From Geminicoccaceae bacterium (GTDB taxonomy: Bacteria > Pseudomonadota > Alphaproteobacteria > Geminicoccales > Geminicoccaceae), in NCBI GenBank assembly GCA_028285265.1, contig JANQPX010000020.1:372001-436000 (forward strand): a DNA stretch of 64,000 bases. The letters run 5' to 3'. The notes under the pieces are model-generated. The model saw nothing but the letters and a program-made list of their open reading frames with translations, was not told where the DNA came from and searched no databases. Below, piece after piece: positions 1-8,200 of this stretch. Within the stretch, counting starts at the first letter, position 1. Every line of letters begins with the position of its first letter. The translations under genes and the position numbers were made by a program.

Positions 1-647
1 TCCTCCCGGCGGCCGAAAAAGTTCAAGTAAGCTTGGTTCGCAAGACGGAAGCGATAGTCGGTACCAATGACCGACATCAACTCACTCATCTGATCGATAA
101 TAGATTGATTGACATGCAATTCGCGCGCCGACTCGCTAAGCTCTTCGGATCGCAGTAACGCCTCTTGCTCAAGGATTTGCTGCTGACGCCTAAGCTGTGC
201 CGATTGCCGTTCATATTGATCGACATCGACGGTAACGATCATGATGGCTTTCTGACCTTGCCAATCAATGACTTTGACGAACTGCTCCAGCCAAATGGTT
301 CGCCCGTCCTTGTGAAGGCCTCGAAATCGATAGCGATTCGGCGATTCCTGACCGTTCAGCCGGTCATCTCGATATTTCTTGAGACGATCGCGATCGGCAT
401 CATGCGCCAGGTCGAAAAATGTCACGCCTGCCATCATCTCGTCGACGGTATAGCCGAACAGCGTCGCCCAGGCGGCATTGACGTAGAGTGGCTCATACTT
501 TCGGTGAACCAAGAGACCAAGCGGGCATTTGTCCGCCATTTCGCGAAACAGCTCGACGTCGACCGAAGTCGTTGGATGAGGCGCTAGAGTATCGTCAGTT
601 GATTCAACATCTGTCGGCAACGGAGGCGCAAAGTTTAAAGCCCTCAT
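1..647 (-). CDS. PAS-domain signalling protein (3' end outside window)
   Basis: Reading the minus strand from an ATG at 645-647 gives an open frame of 215 codons that runs off the left edge, so the C-terminal output domain is missing. Residues about 38-155 form a PAS sensor domain: the sequence LFGYTVDEMMAGVTFF and the later GLHKDGRTIWLEQFVKVI are typical PAS core and PAC segments. A polar, Gln/Glu-rich linker likely to be a coiled coil follows at about 155-190, and a second PAS domain begins at about 190 (MSELMSVIGTDYRFRLANQA). There is no signal peptide or membrane segment in the visible part, so it is probably cytoplasmic. Such tandem PAS modules usually feed a histidine kinase or a diguanylate cyclase/phosphodiesterase; which one cannot be seen here. 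It is transcribed away from the next gene, priA, only in the sense that both lie on the minus strand separated by about 245 bases. Confidence 0.8.
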   Translation of the reverse strand, partial: MRALNFAPPLPTDVESTDDTLAPHPTTSVDVELFREMADKCPLGLLVHRKYEPLYVNAAWATLFGYTVDEMMAGVTFFDLAHDADRDRLKKYRDDRLNGQESPNRYRFRGLHKDGRTIWLEQFVKVIDWQGQKAIMIVTVDVDQYERQSAQLRRQQQILEQEALLRSEELSESARELHVNQSIIDQMSELMSVIGTDYRFRLANQAYLNFFGRRE

Positions 648-892
648 ACATACACCATATCAAAAAGATCAGACCCAGACGAACCATTCGAGCGTTTTCA
701 GTATTCTTGTTTGAGAAACCGCTTTATAGCATTGAAATCCTTGACAGTGCAAAATCTAAGTAAGCTAATATTGTTGCCAACAATCAATCAAAAATTGCTT
801 TAGAATGTTGGAATATTTGTTCCGCTACTAATGAACGCGAAATGAACATTTGTCTTTTATGGGGCTTACTGCCCTGCACTTGTTTTGGTTGT

Positions 893-3220
893 TCAGAGAA
901 AACTATAGGGATCAACGTCGACATGCAGCCGGAGATTGCCTTTGGGATTGGCCCTCTTAATCCAAGGCGCGATGCTGCCGGTGAGGTTGACACCTTCACT
1001 TGCAATCACTAAGAGTCGCTGACGGTATCGCCCTCGCAGCATAGCGATGGGCGCCGGCGCGGGCCCAAGTACGCGCAGTCCAGCTTGGTTCGGGGCATTG
1101 CGCGCAAGATCAGTCGCAAGTCTACGCACCTCGGCAGCATCGCGGCCGGAGACAATGAGTGAAGCAAGGCGACCAAATGGTGGAAGCCCGGCATCATAGC
1201 GCTCCGCGAGCTCTTCTGCATAGAAACGGTCTTTATCCCCGGCTTTCAGTCCTTGCATCACGGGATGATCGGGAAGATGTGTCTGGATCATCACACGTCC
1301 CGGCCGTTCCTCCCGCCCTGCCCGACCTGACACCTGATACAGAAGTTGGAACTGACGCTCTGCCGCGCGCAAATCACCGCCTGAAAGGCCAAGATCACCA
1401 TCGACCACACCGACAAGCGTTAGGTCGGGGAAATGGTGTCCTTTAGCGATAACTTGGGTGCCAATGAGGATATCCAGCTGATGGGAACGCATGGCATCCA
1501 AGAGTTCAGCGGCCGCACGTGGGCTGCCGGGAACATCACTTGTCATGATGGCAATGCGGGCGGCAGGCAACGCGCCCGTGACTTCATCCATCAATCGCTC
1601 AACCCCCGGACCGGAGACGGTGAGCGCGTCAAGGGTCCCACATTCGGGGCAGTGTTCCGGTTCGGGTCTGGAATAGCCGCAATGATGGCACAAAAGCCGA
1701 CGCTTCAGACGATGATGCACCAACCAAGCATGGCAATTCGGACACGCCATCCGGTGGCCGCAGGCTCGGCAGAGGGTGAGCGGCGCGTACCCTCGCCGGT
1801 TCAGAAAAAGAAGGCTCTGTTCACCGGAATTGAGCGTCGTTTCGAGCGCTTCTTTCAGGATTGGAGAAAGCCAGTTTCCTCTCGGTGGCCGATTCTTTCG
1901 TAGGTCGATCAACTCGATATCGGGCATGCGTGCGCCGCCGAAACGAGAAGGAAGGCGGATCGGAAGACGTGTTGCCCCGGTTGGCTCAGGCGCACCTTCA
2001 ATACGTCCAGCAGCATAAGCGGTATCGAGCGCTGGCGTGGCCGAGGCAAGAATGATCGGACAGCTCTCAAACTGAGCACGTGCGATGGCCATGTCCCGCC
2101 CCTGATAAGGCACACCGTCCTCCTGCTTAAAGCTACCGTCATGCTCCTCATCGATGACGATCAACCCAAGCTTTGGAAAAGGCAGGAACAGGGCAGAGCG
2201 AGCTCCGATGACGACCTGTTCCTTACCCTCAGCGATGCGCCGCCAGAGCTTGCGGCGCTTGGCACTTCCGAGTTCCGAATGCCAAAGAGCGACGTCTCGC
2301 GAAAAGCGGCGCGTGAATCGCCCAAGCAGTTCAGCGGTCAGGGCAATTTCAGGGAGTAGGACCAAGACTTGCTGGCCGCGATCCAAGGCTTCGATGATCG
2401 CTTCGAGATAGACCTCGGTCTTGCCTGAGCCTGGAACACCCTCGAGAAGCGTCGTGCTATGGCCCTGACCGACCTCGGCTTTCAGTTGATCGGCGGCCCG
2501 CCGTTGCGCTGGCGACAGATCGACAACATCTCGTTTCGCCTCCAGTGGCGGCAAGATCTCCTCAGGGATGGGTTTGGGCAGCAACATCCCCTGTTTCGCC
2601 ATTGCGTGAACCACACCGCTACTTACGCCAGCCAATCGTGCGAGATCGGCGGGAAGATGTGGGCGGCCATCTTCAAGTGCTGCAAGGACGCGCTGTCGCG
2701 CCGCGGTGATCCGCATTCCGTCAGTGGGATTGGTGGCGGGAACCAGGCCGATCTTGGGCGCGGGCGGCTCAAGTGCCCCTGGCGAGGCCAAAGCTAGACG
2801 AAGCGCGTTGCCAAGCGGATGCAACGTTGTTGCTGCGACATGCTTGATAAGTTGCAACAGAGATGTTGGCAGCCGAGGGGCATCCAGACGCCGCTTTATC
2901 GGCTTGAGCCGCTTCGGGTCGGCACGTTTGGACGGTGGCTCATCCCAAACAATGCCCACGACCGAACGCGGCCCAAATGGCACCTCAACAACATCTCCGG
3001 GTTGTGGCGCAAGCATACCGTCCGAGGGAACTTCATAGTCAAACGCACCCTCTAGAGGCAACGGCAGTAGGACGGGCACCGTTGACACCGATACCGGCTG
3101 GTCTTGACTTCCTTTGAACGAAGCCTTGTCATCCACCGTCTGGTCGGGGCGCGATCCGGCCTCCAGTTCAAAAAAACTGGTCTGAACGGCGTGGCGAGGT
3201 GGTTTTGCAGGCAGACGCAC
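893..3220 (-). CDS. priA: Primosomal protein N' (PriA helicase)
   Basis: PriA is the superfamily 2 DNA helicase that recognises stalled forks and reloads the replisome. The 775-residue product has the family order: N-terminal 3' DNA-binding domain (about 45-150, VLLPLPLEGAFDY), winged helix, Walker A at about 260 (GVPGSGKTEVYL), Walker B VIDEEHDGS at about 355, helicase C-terminal lobe with GTQVIAKGHHFPDL, and the zinc region at about 483-527 with four CxxC pairs (CRAC, CPNC, CHHC, CPEC) that bind two zinc ions. The upstream-most start is GTG at 3218-3220, which makes the frame overlap the start of divergent xerC by 22 bases. In-frame GTG codons at 3086-3088 and 3077-3079 would begin just before the conserved domain and remove the overlap, so the true start is uncertain. 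At 775 residues it is slightly long for the family, which fits a start further in. Confidence 0.96.
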   Translation of the reverse strand: MRLPAKPPRHAVQTSFFELEAGSRPDQTVDDKASFKGSQDQPVSVSTVPVLLPLPLEGAFDYEVPSDGMLAPQPGDVVEVPFGPRSVVGIVWDEPPSKRADPKRLKPIKRRLDAPRLPTSLLQLIKHVAATTLHPLGNALRLALASPGALEPPAPKIGLVPATNPTDGMRITAARQRVLAALEDGRPHLPADLARLAGVSSGVVHAMAKQGMLLPKPIPEEILPPLEAKRDVVDLSPAQRRAADQLKAEVGQGHSTTLLEGVPGSGKTEVYLEAIIEALDRGQQVLVLLPEIALTAELLGRFTRRFSRDVALWHSELGSAKRRKLWRRIAEGKEQVVIGARSALFLPFPKLGLIVIDEEHDGSFKQEDGVPYQGRDMAIARAQFESCPIILASATPALDTAYAAGRIEGAPEPTGATRLPIRLPSRFGGARMPDIELIDLRKNRPPRGNWLSPILKEALETTLNSGEQSLLFLNRRGYAPLTLCRACGHRMACPNCHAWLVHHRLKRRLLCHHCGYSRPEPEHCPECGTLDALTVSGPGVERLMDEVTGALPAARIAIMTSDVPGSPRAAAELLDAMRSHQLDILIGTQVIAKGHHFPDLTLVGVVDGDLGLSGGDLRAAERQFQLLYQVSGRAGREERPGRVMIQTHLPDHPVMQGLKAGDKDRFYAEELAERYDAGLPPFGRLASLIVSGRDAAEVRRLATDLARNAPNQAGLRVLGPAPAPIAMLRGRYRQRLLVIASEGVNLTGSIAPWIKRANPKGNLRLHVDVDPYSFL

Positions 3221-4149
3221 TCAGCATCGATCCCGAAGTGGCAACGATTATGCAGGCGTGGTGTGATTGGCTTGCCCATGAAAAGCGCCAAGCGGCGCTA
3301 ACCGTCAAGGGCTACCAGACCGACATGATAGGGTTTCTTAGTTTTTTGGCAGAACATCTTGGAGGAACACCAAGTCTTCAGCAGCTCACAGACCTCAAAA
3401 TCGCTGACTTCCGGGCCTGGCTCGCTGCACGTCATCGCGACGGCGTTGCGAAAACCTCCGTTGCGCGGGGTCTTGCTGCCCTACGCAGCTTCTACCGATT
3501 TCTTGACCGGCATTACGGCAAGCACAATCCGGCGATCAAAGCCCTACGCACGCCTAGGCAAGAAAAGCGTCTACCGCGCCCACTCTCGTCGGGCGAAGCC
3601 AACGACCTTGTACACCAAGCGCCCGCCGCCTCCAACCAGGATTGGGTCGGCAAACGGGACTCTGCGCTCTTGCTTCTGCTTTATGGTGCCGGCCTTCGGA
3701 TTGGGGAGGCGCTCGCGCTTGACCGAGATGAGATTGGTCGTGACCCAAGCGCCCTCCGTCAATTGACTGTGACCGGTAAAGGTAAGAAACAGCGTCTCGT
3801 ACCGATCTTGCCAATCATTGCATCGGCACTTGCTGATTACCTCGCAGCTTGCCCGTATGGCCTCCTCAACGAAGCACCGCTTTTCGTTGGCCTTCGCGGC
3901 AAACGCCTGCAACCAGCTTTGATCCGCCGCAATGTCCAAGCGGTTCGTCGGATGCTGGGCCTGCCGGAAACTGCGACGCCGCACGCCCTGCGCCATAGCT
4001 TCGCGACTCATCTCCTGAGTGATGGCGCCGATCTTAGGACAATTCAAGAGCTGCTCGGCCATGCCAGTCTCAGCACGACCCAAGGCTATACCGGTCTCGA
4101 CAACGCAAGACTCATGCGCCTCTACCAAACCGCTCACCCCCGTGCCTGA
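3199..4149 (+). CDS. xerC: Tyrosine recombinase XerC/XerD
   Basis: This is a Xer-type site-specific recombinase that resolves chromosome dimers at dif with its partner recombinase. The 316 residues carry a SAM-like core-binding domain (about 15-105, with QAALTVKGYQTDMIGFLSFL) and a catalytic domain. Catalytic residues are visible: Arg in GAGLRIGEAL at about 166, Lys in TGKGKKQRLV at about 193, HALRHSFATHLL at about 260, His in LGHASLSTTQ at about 287 and the nucleophilic Tyr at about 297 in GYTG. The start used is GTG at 3199, which lies inside the 5' end of divergent priA; the next in-frame ATG, at 3250, would trim 17 residues and still keep the core-binding domain. Location beside priA favours XerC over XerD, as seen in many alphaproteobacteria. 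I cannot separate the two paralogues by sequence alone. Confidence 0.93.
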   Translation: MVLQADALSIDPEVATIMQAWCDWLAHEKRQAALTVKGYQTDMIGFLSFLAEHLGGTPSLQQLTDLKIADFRAWLAARHRDGVAKTSVARGLAALRSFYRFLDRHYGKHNPAIKALRTPRQEKRLPRPLSSGEANDLVHQAPAASNQDWVGKRDSALLLLLYGAGLRIGEALALDRDEIGRDPSALRQLTVTGKGKKQRLVPILPIIASALADYLAACPYGLLNEAPLFVGLRGKRLQPALIRRNVQAVRRMLGLPETATPHALRHSFATHLLSDGADLRTIQELLGHASLSTTQGYTGLDNARLMRLYQTAHPRA

Positions 4150-4261
4150 GCGGAGGATGACGTGCTGATGTCAGCCTGAATTCCTCTGCCAGGTCCACGG
4201 TCGGTCACATCCCCCGCCCACGAACGGGGAAGCCGCAAGGACGGGAAGTCGATGTTTAACG

Positions 4262-5233
4262 TCAGCTAGCGTTCGATTTCTGACGCCATGCCGGTCGCTC
4301 TGGCTCGATAACCGTGGCAAGACCACCCAAACTCTCACCGCCCAAACCTCTGTCGCTAGCTTTTTTTAAGAGCGCCAGTGTACCGCTTGCACCAGCCAAT
4401 GAGAGTTTCTTCGATTCTGCCAGGCGAATGACATCACTCAGCCTCTGCTCAGCATCACCGATCGTCATCTTCGTTTGCCCCAATGCTTGATTAGCATCGA
4501 GGAATCCCTGGTAATTCTGAAGAGCGACTCCCGCTCCGTCCCCATAACCTTGAGCGAGCACCTTAATCATGAGCGCCCCGTCAATGCCAAAGCTCTTCGC
4601 TGCGGCCATGGCCTCGGCGAGCGCGGTGAACGTCTGGAAGGCAACAAGATCGCTCATCTGCCGGACCACCTGCGCGGCCCCGGCCGACCCCATCGGTGTG
4701 ACGACACGCGTAAAGCATCGAAGGACTGGCATCGCCGCCTCAATGGCTGGCATATCGCCGCTAATCGCGAGAGCCTGTTGGCCGAATTCAAGCGCGGAAG
4801 CAGTTCGGGCAGATCTGCTGATCGGTGCGTCAAGAAAAGCTGCGCCACGTTTAGCAAAGGCCATACAAAGCTGATGGGTTAGATCAGGCTGCGACCAGCT
4901 GTGATCGATTATGATCTGACCCTGACGTGCACAGTCCAGCAGCCCTTCATGCGACCGCGCAATTTTGGCCACGTCGCCCCCACTGGATAAACAAAGGAGC
5001 ACAAGATCACTATTATCCACGAGATGGGCAATAGACGTCGACCGATGGACCTCGTCATTGGCACAGGCGCTCAAGAGCCTTTCATCCGGGTCGAAAACGA
5101 CGATCTTTTGAAGATCTGCTGCTTGTCCCATCTTTGCGAGAAGTTCGGCGATGGTCGTGCCAATGGGGCCGAGGCCAAGAACGCCGACCTTGTTGACGGG
5201 GAAACGCCAGGTCTTGTTCTCTGTTTCAGTCAT
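4262..5233 (-). CDS. Beta-hydroxyacid dehydrogenase-like NAD(P)-binding protein, atypical active site
   Basis: The 323-residue protein resembles the 3-hydroxyisobutyrate/6-phosphogluconate dehydrogenase superfamily. An N-terminal Rossmann fold starts with VGVLGLGPIGTTIAELLA (about 17-34), followed by LVLLCLSSGGDV, the substrate-site-like DAPISRSARTA segment, and a C-terminal all-helical domain beginning with MGSAGAAQVVRQMSDL. In the family that last segment contains the catalytic Lys and a nearby Asn (GxxGxGxxxKxxxN); here the equivalent positions are Arg and Asp. Unless my alignment is off, the ordinary proton-transfer Lys is missing, so the reaction may differ or the protein may be an imine-reductase-like or non-dehydrogenase member. 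Start: ATG 5231-5233 is preceded by AAGGGGAG at good spacing; a longer reading to 5302 adds residues with no ribosome site. It lies alone between xerC and the AhpD-like gene. Confidence 0.75.
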   Translation of the reverse strand: MTETENKTWRFPVNKVGVLGLGPIGTTIAELLAKMGQAADLQKIVVFDPDERLLSACANDEVHRSTSIAHLVDNSDLVLLCLSSGGDVAKIARSHEGLLDCARQGQIIIDHSWSQPDLTHQLCMAFAKRGAAFLDAPISRSARTASALEFGQQALAISGDMPAIEAAMPVLRCFTRVVTPMGSAGAAQVVRQMSDLVAFQTFTALAEAMAAAKSFGIDGALMIKVLAQGYGDGAGVALQNYQGFLDANQALGQTKMTIGDAEQRLSDVIRLAESKKLSLAGASGTLALLKKASDRGLGGESLGGLATVIEPERPAWRQKSNAS

Positions 5234-5523
5234 CAACTCCCCTTTCAGCTTCAACCTAGCGATCGGTAATGGCCTTACCGAAGTGCCAGATCGGATCACC
5301 AACAGTGCTCATACGTCCGCAACCCATTTTGATGTCCTCGCCCAAATATATTCTGGGGTCGATCATCATCTCGGAACATCATGATGGTTCATATCGATGA
5401 AACCGGCGTGAGGGCTGGCATAGCAAAGGGCATCAGTGACGATTTTTGGATCGGTTCCACCCTGCAGGCAACTCATCTCGCCCACAGACATGGAACGGTT
5501 AAGACCATGAAAAACGGGACATA

Positions 5524-6138
5524 TCACACCGTATCTCCGGTCGCGCCAGATTCGGCGTAATAGCCGACAATGTCTCCTTCGAGCGTGACCCCAAGACCAT
5601 TCAGCAGTCGATTGACGTAACTGAAGTAACCGACGACCTGGTTGACCTCTAGAATCTCGCCATCGTCGACGCCCTGCGCGCGCATCGGGTCCAAATCGCT
5701 CTTTTCCATCGATCCCGGTGTCAACGTCAGTTTGCGTGCATAAGTCAGCATGGCCAGCTGTGGACCATCGAACGCCGTTTCCGGCGCATCTGTCTTGAGC
5801 GCCATCTCGATACGATCTGCGAGCGCCGAATCCGAACCGTCCTTTTCTAGAATTAGATGACGCGCATTGGCCCAGTGATTGCTAAAACTGTAAGTACAGT
5901 TGTTAAGTAGTGAAACATAGGATGCAATCGTCTCCTGGAACCAAGCCGGAAGCGTGTTCTTATCGTCGTGTAGCACCGCTCGATATAGGAGGACGTGCCC
6001 ACGCATTGTGCTTGGACGTAGGGAATGCACCCGCATGACATTGTCTACGGTTCCATGAGGAGTTCGCGCCTCTGAAAGCGCCTCCTTTAAGTCAGCGGAA
6101 GCGTCGTCATCTCCCACCATCTCGATCCAGGCCGTCAC
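5524..6138 (-). CDS. Carboxymuconolactone decarboxylase / AhpD-like protein
   Basis: The 204-residue product looks like the 'peroxidase-related' branch of the AhpD/CMD superfamily, small helical proteins that often act as thiol peroxidases. Diagnostic parts are the helix WFQETIASYVSLLNNCTYS followed by SNHWANARHLI at about 85-100, and the C-terminal half with LAMLTYARKLTLTPGSM and NQVVGYFSYVNRLLNGLGV. Active family members use a CxxC pair next to a His (CxYCxxHH). Here the first Cys is kept (NNCTYS), the second is Ser, and one His remains. A two-cysteine peroxidase cycle therefore looks impossible; single-cysteine or non-redox function is more likely. There is no signal peptide. The ATG at 6138 is used. 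No operon partner: a long AT-rich gap lies upstream. Confidence 0.75.
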   Translation of the reverse strand: MTAWIEMVGDDDASADLKEALSEARTPHGTVDNVMRVHSLRPSTMRGHVLLYRAVLHDDKNTLPAWFQETIASYVSLLNNCTYSFSNHWANARHLILEKDGSDSALADRIEMALKTDAPETAFDGPQLAMLTYARKLTLTPGSMEKSDLDPMRAQGVDDGEILEVNQVVGYFSYVNRLLNGLGVTLEGDIVGYYAESGATGDTV

Positions 6139-6572
6139 CAGCTCACCCTATTCCAAAGCTATCCTTAAGAAGGAATCTACCGTCAGTGCCGCGAGAAGCG
6201 GAACGTCACATGCTCGGGATAATGCGATCCGGAAGAAATGCCAATCCCGTAATCGGCGTCCATCCAGCCATCAAATGATGCATCTATTGCTCAATTTTCG
6301 CGTGGTCAATGCATGAACCAGTTCTCCAAAATCATGGGACAAACAGGCACGAAGATCCAAAAATGCGTGTAATATAAAATTTTTTTAAACTTTAAGATTA
6401 AAAAAATCAATTAAAGGGTGATTGGCATTGTAACAAAAACCCGCAAAAATCGTGCATATTTTTTTGCGCATTAAAGTTAAATGAGAGTTGTTTTTGTCGT
6501 GTATTTGGGCTCTTTTCAGACGTGCCAACACCGTAGCTTACCATCGTCTCATAGAGTCGGGTCTGGATCATC
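6139..6572. other. AT-rich intergenic region before the exopolysaccharide gene
   Basis: No supported gene. Bases about 6365-6500 are strikingly AT-rich, with long A and T runs (for example 6380-6413 and 6459-6466), unlike the balanced composition around them. The segment lies between the 5' ends of the AhpD-like gene (minus) and the sugar phosphotransferase gene (plus), so it probably holds both promoters and perhaps a site for a nucleoid-associated or curved-DNA-binding protein. I could not fix a -35/-10 pair with confidence. Confidence 0.5.
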
Positions 6573-8093
6573 TTGGCAACACGAGTAACGACGACGCGTT
6601 CCGATGCGCCGGCGGATGCTGTCAGGCATTCGCCTAGTTGGGGACTGCAGTTCACCCGGCGCTATGGGCGTGCACTCTTTGACGCCGTACGCGTGGCGCT
6701 CCAGATGGCTGCCGCCGGGCTGAGCGGTTGGGTGGCCTTTGTCCTTTATTATCTTCCCCAAAGCGTCTTTCCGCCGAGCAACCTGTTTTTGTATTTTGAT
6801 GCTAGCTCCATGCAATACAGTAAGCTCGCGCTACTCGGCGGGATCATTTTCTCGGCTGTGCGCTTCATGAAGTACGGTCGAGCCAAGACAGGTCTGTTCG
6901 ACCAACAGATGCAGCAGCTGATCTCGGCATGGTGCATTGCGCTCTTGATTGTCACCAGCATCCTGTTCCTGCTCAAGTCGGGCAGCGACTTCTCGCGCGG
7001 CTGGATGATCGTCTGGGCGGTGATCACGCCCTTCTTTCTCATGGTAAGCCTCCTCCTCGAGCCAGTCATGGTGACCATTCTCCGCAAGGTTGGCTTCACG
7101 CGGAGGCGGATTGCCATCATCGGCGCAACGCCTCAAGCAGCTCGGCTGCTCGAAACGCTTGCCAGGGAAGATGCTGCCCAGAGCTACAACCTGATTGGTG
7201 TCTTTGACGACATGACATCGGTGGCTGATGACGGCGATCCAGTGATCGAGTCACATGGCGACCTAGACGATCTAAAACGGATCTGTCGAATCGAATCGAT
7301 CGACGCTATCGTCATCGCTCTGCCGAGCTCACAGTCAAAGAGGATTTCTCAAGTCATCGACTCTTTGTTGACTGTGCCTGCGGATATATTCCTAGCACCA
7401 GATTTAGCCCATTTTGACTTAGCACCGCGCAAAGGCACGCATTTCGGCTCGGTTCCTGTGTACGGCCTGACACGCCTGCCTATGCGAGATTGGGCTGGTA
7501 TTGCCAAATGGGTCGAAGACAAAATCATCGTCGCGATGGCCGCCATCCTGCTTGCACCGCTGTTGGCGCTCACCGCTCTAATTATTAAGCTTGATAGTCC
7601 TGGACCGGTGTTGTTTCGGCAACGTCGGTTCGGATTCAACAATGTTGCTTTCGACGTCTACAAATTCCGGACCATGGCGCACAGCCAATGCGACCCGACA
7701 GGAGGCAGGCAGACATCGAAGGATGATCAGCGCGTGACGCGAATCGGGCGTTTTTTGAGACGTACAAGCATTGATGAACTCCCGCAGCTCATCAATGTAT
7801 GGATTGGCGACATGTCCATTGTTGGTCCCCGAGCCCATCCCGTCGGCATGATGGTCGCGGATCAGCCTTATGACCAAATCGTCCGCCATTATGCAGCGCG
7901 ACACCGTGTCAAGCCTGGGATAACCGGGCTTGCGCAAGTCAATGGCAATCGAGGTGAAGTGACGACGCGGAAAAAGGCCGAAAACCGGGTCCGCTACGAT
8001 CTCTTCTACATCGAAAACTGGTCGATATGGCTGGACCTGTCCATCATCTTGAGAACCGTCGTGCGCCTACCGTTCGACCGTTCAGCCTATTGA
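6573..8093 (+). CDS. Polyprenyl-phosphate sugar-1-phosphate transferase (WcaJ/ExoY type)
   Basis: This integral membrane enzyme starts assembly of an exopolysaccharide or capsule repeat by moving a hexose-1-phosphate from a nucleotide sugar to undecaprenyl phosphate. The 506-residue protein has the large WcaJ-like layout: hydrophobic segments in the first 170 residues, a cytoplasmic CoA-binding-like (Rossmann) region with RRRIAIIGATPQAARLLE at about 176, a further hydrophobic helix at about 315-335, and the catalytic domain at the C-terminus. The hallmarks are there: DSPGPVLFRQRRFGF, VYKFRTM, LRRTSIDELPQLINV, MSIVGPRAHP and KPGITGLAQVNG. The start used is TTG at 6573, as no in-frame ATG lies upstream; an internal start close to residue 45 is possible. 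Next gene is a Wzz-shaped protein 107 bases downstream, but no flippase, polymerase or glycosyltransferases follow. The sugar donor is usually glucose or galactose in this family; the specificity here is not visible. Confidence 0.92.
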   Translation: MATRVTTTRSDAPADAVRHSPSWGLQFTRRYGRALFDAVRVALQMAAAGLSGWVAFVLYYLPQSVFPPSNLFLYFDASSMQYSKLALLGGIIFSAVRFMKYGRAKTGLFDQQMQQLISAWCIALLIVTSILFLLKSGSDFSRGWMIVWAVITPFFLMVSLLLEPVMVTILRKVGFTRRRIAIIGATPQAARLLETLAREDAAQSYNLIGVFDDMTSVADDGDPVIESHGDLDDLKRICRIESIDAIVIALPSSQSKRISQVIDSLLTVPADIFLAPDLAHFDLAPRKGTHFGSVPVYGLTRLPMRDWAGIAKWVEDKIIVAMAAILLAPLLALTALIIKLDSPGPVLFRQRRFGFNNVAFDVYKFRTMAHSQCDPTGGRQTSKDDQRVTRIGRFLRRTSIDELPQLINVWIGDMSIVGPRAHPVGMMVADQPYDQIVRHYAARHRVKPGITGLAQVNGNRGEVTTRKKAENRVRYDLFYIENWSIWLDLSIILRTVVRLPFDRSAY

Positions 8094-8200
8094 CGCGTCT
8101 CGACCTTTTGAACGTGTGGTCACGGACTTCAGGGCTATAGGCGGAGAAGATATCACTCACGCGTTGGACAATTTGTGATGGCTGCGCCGGAGATGACCAG

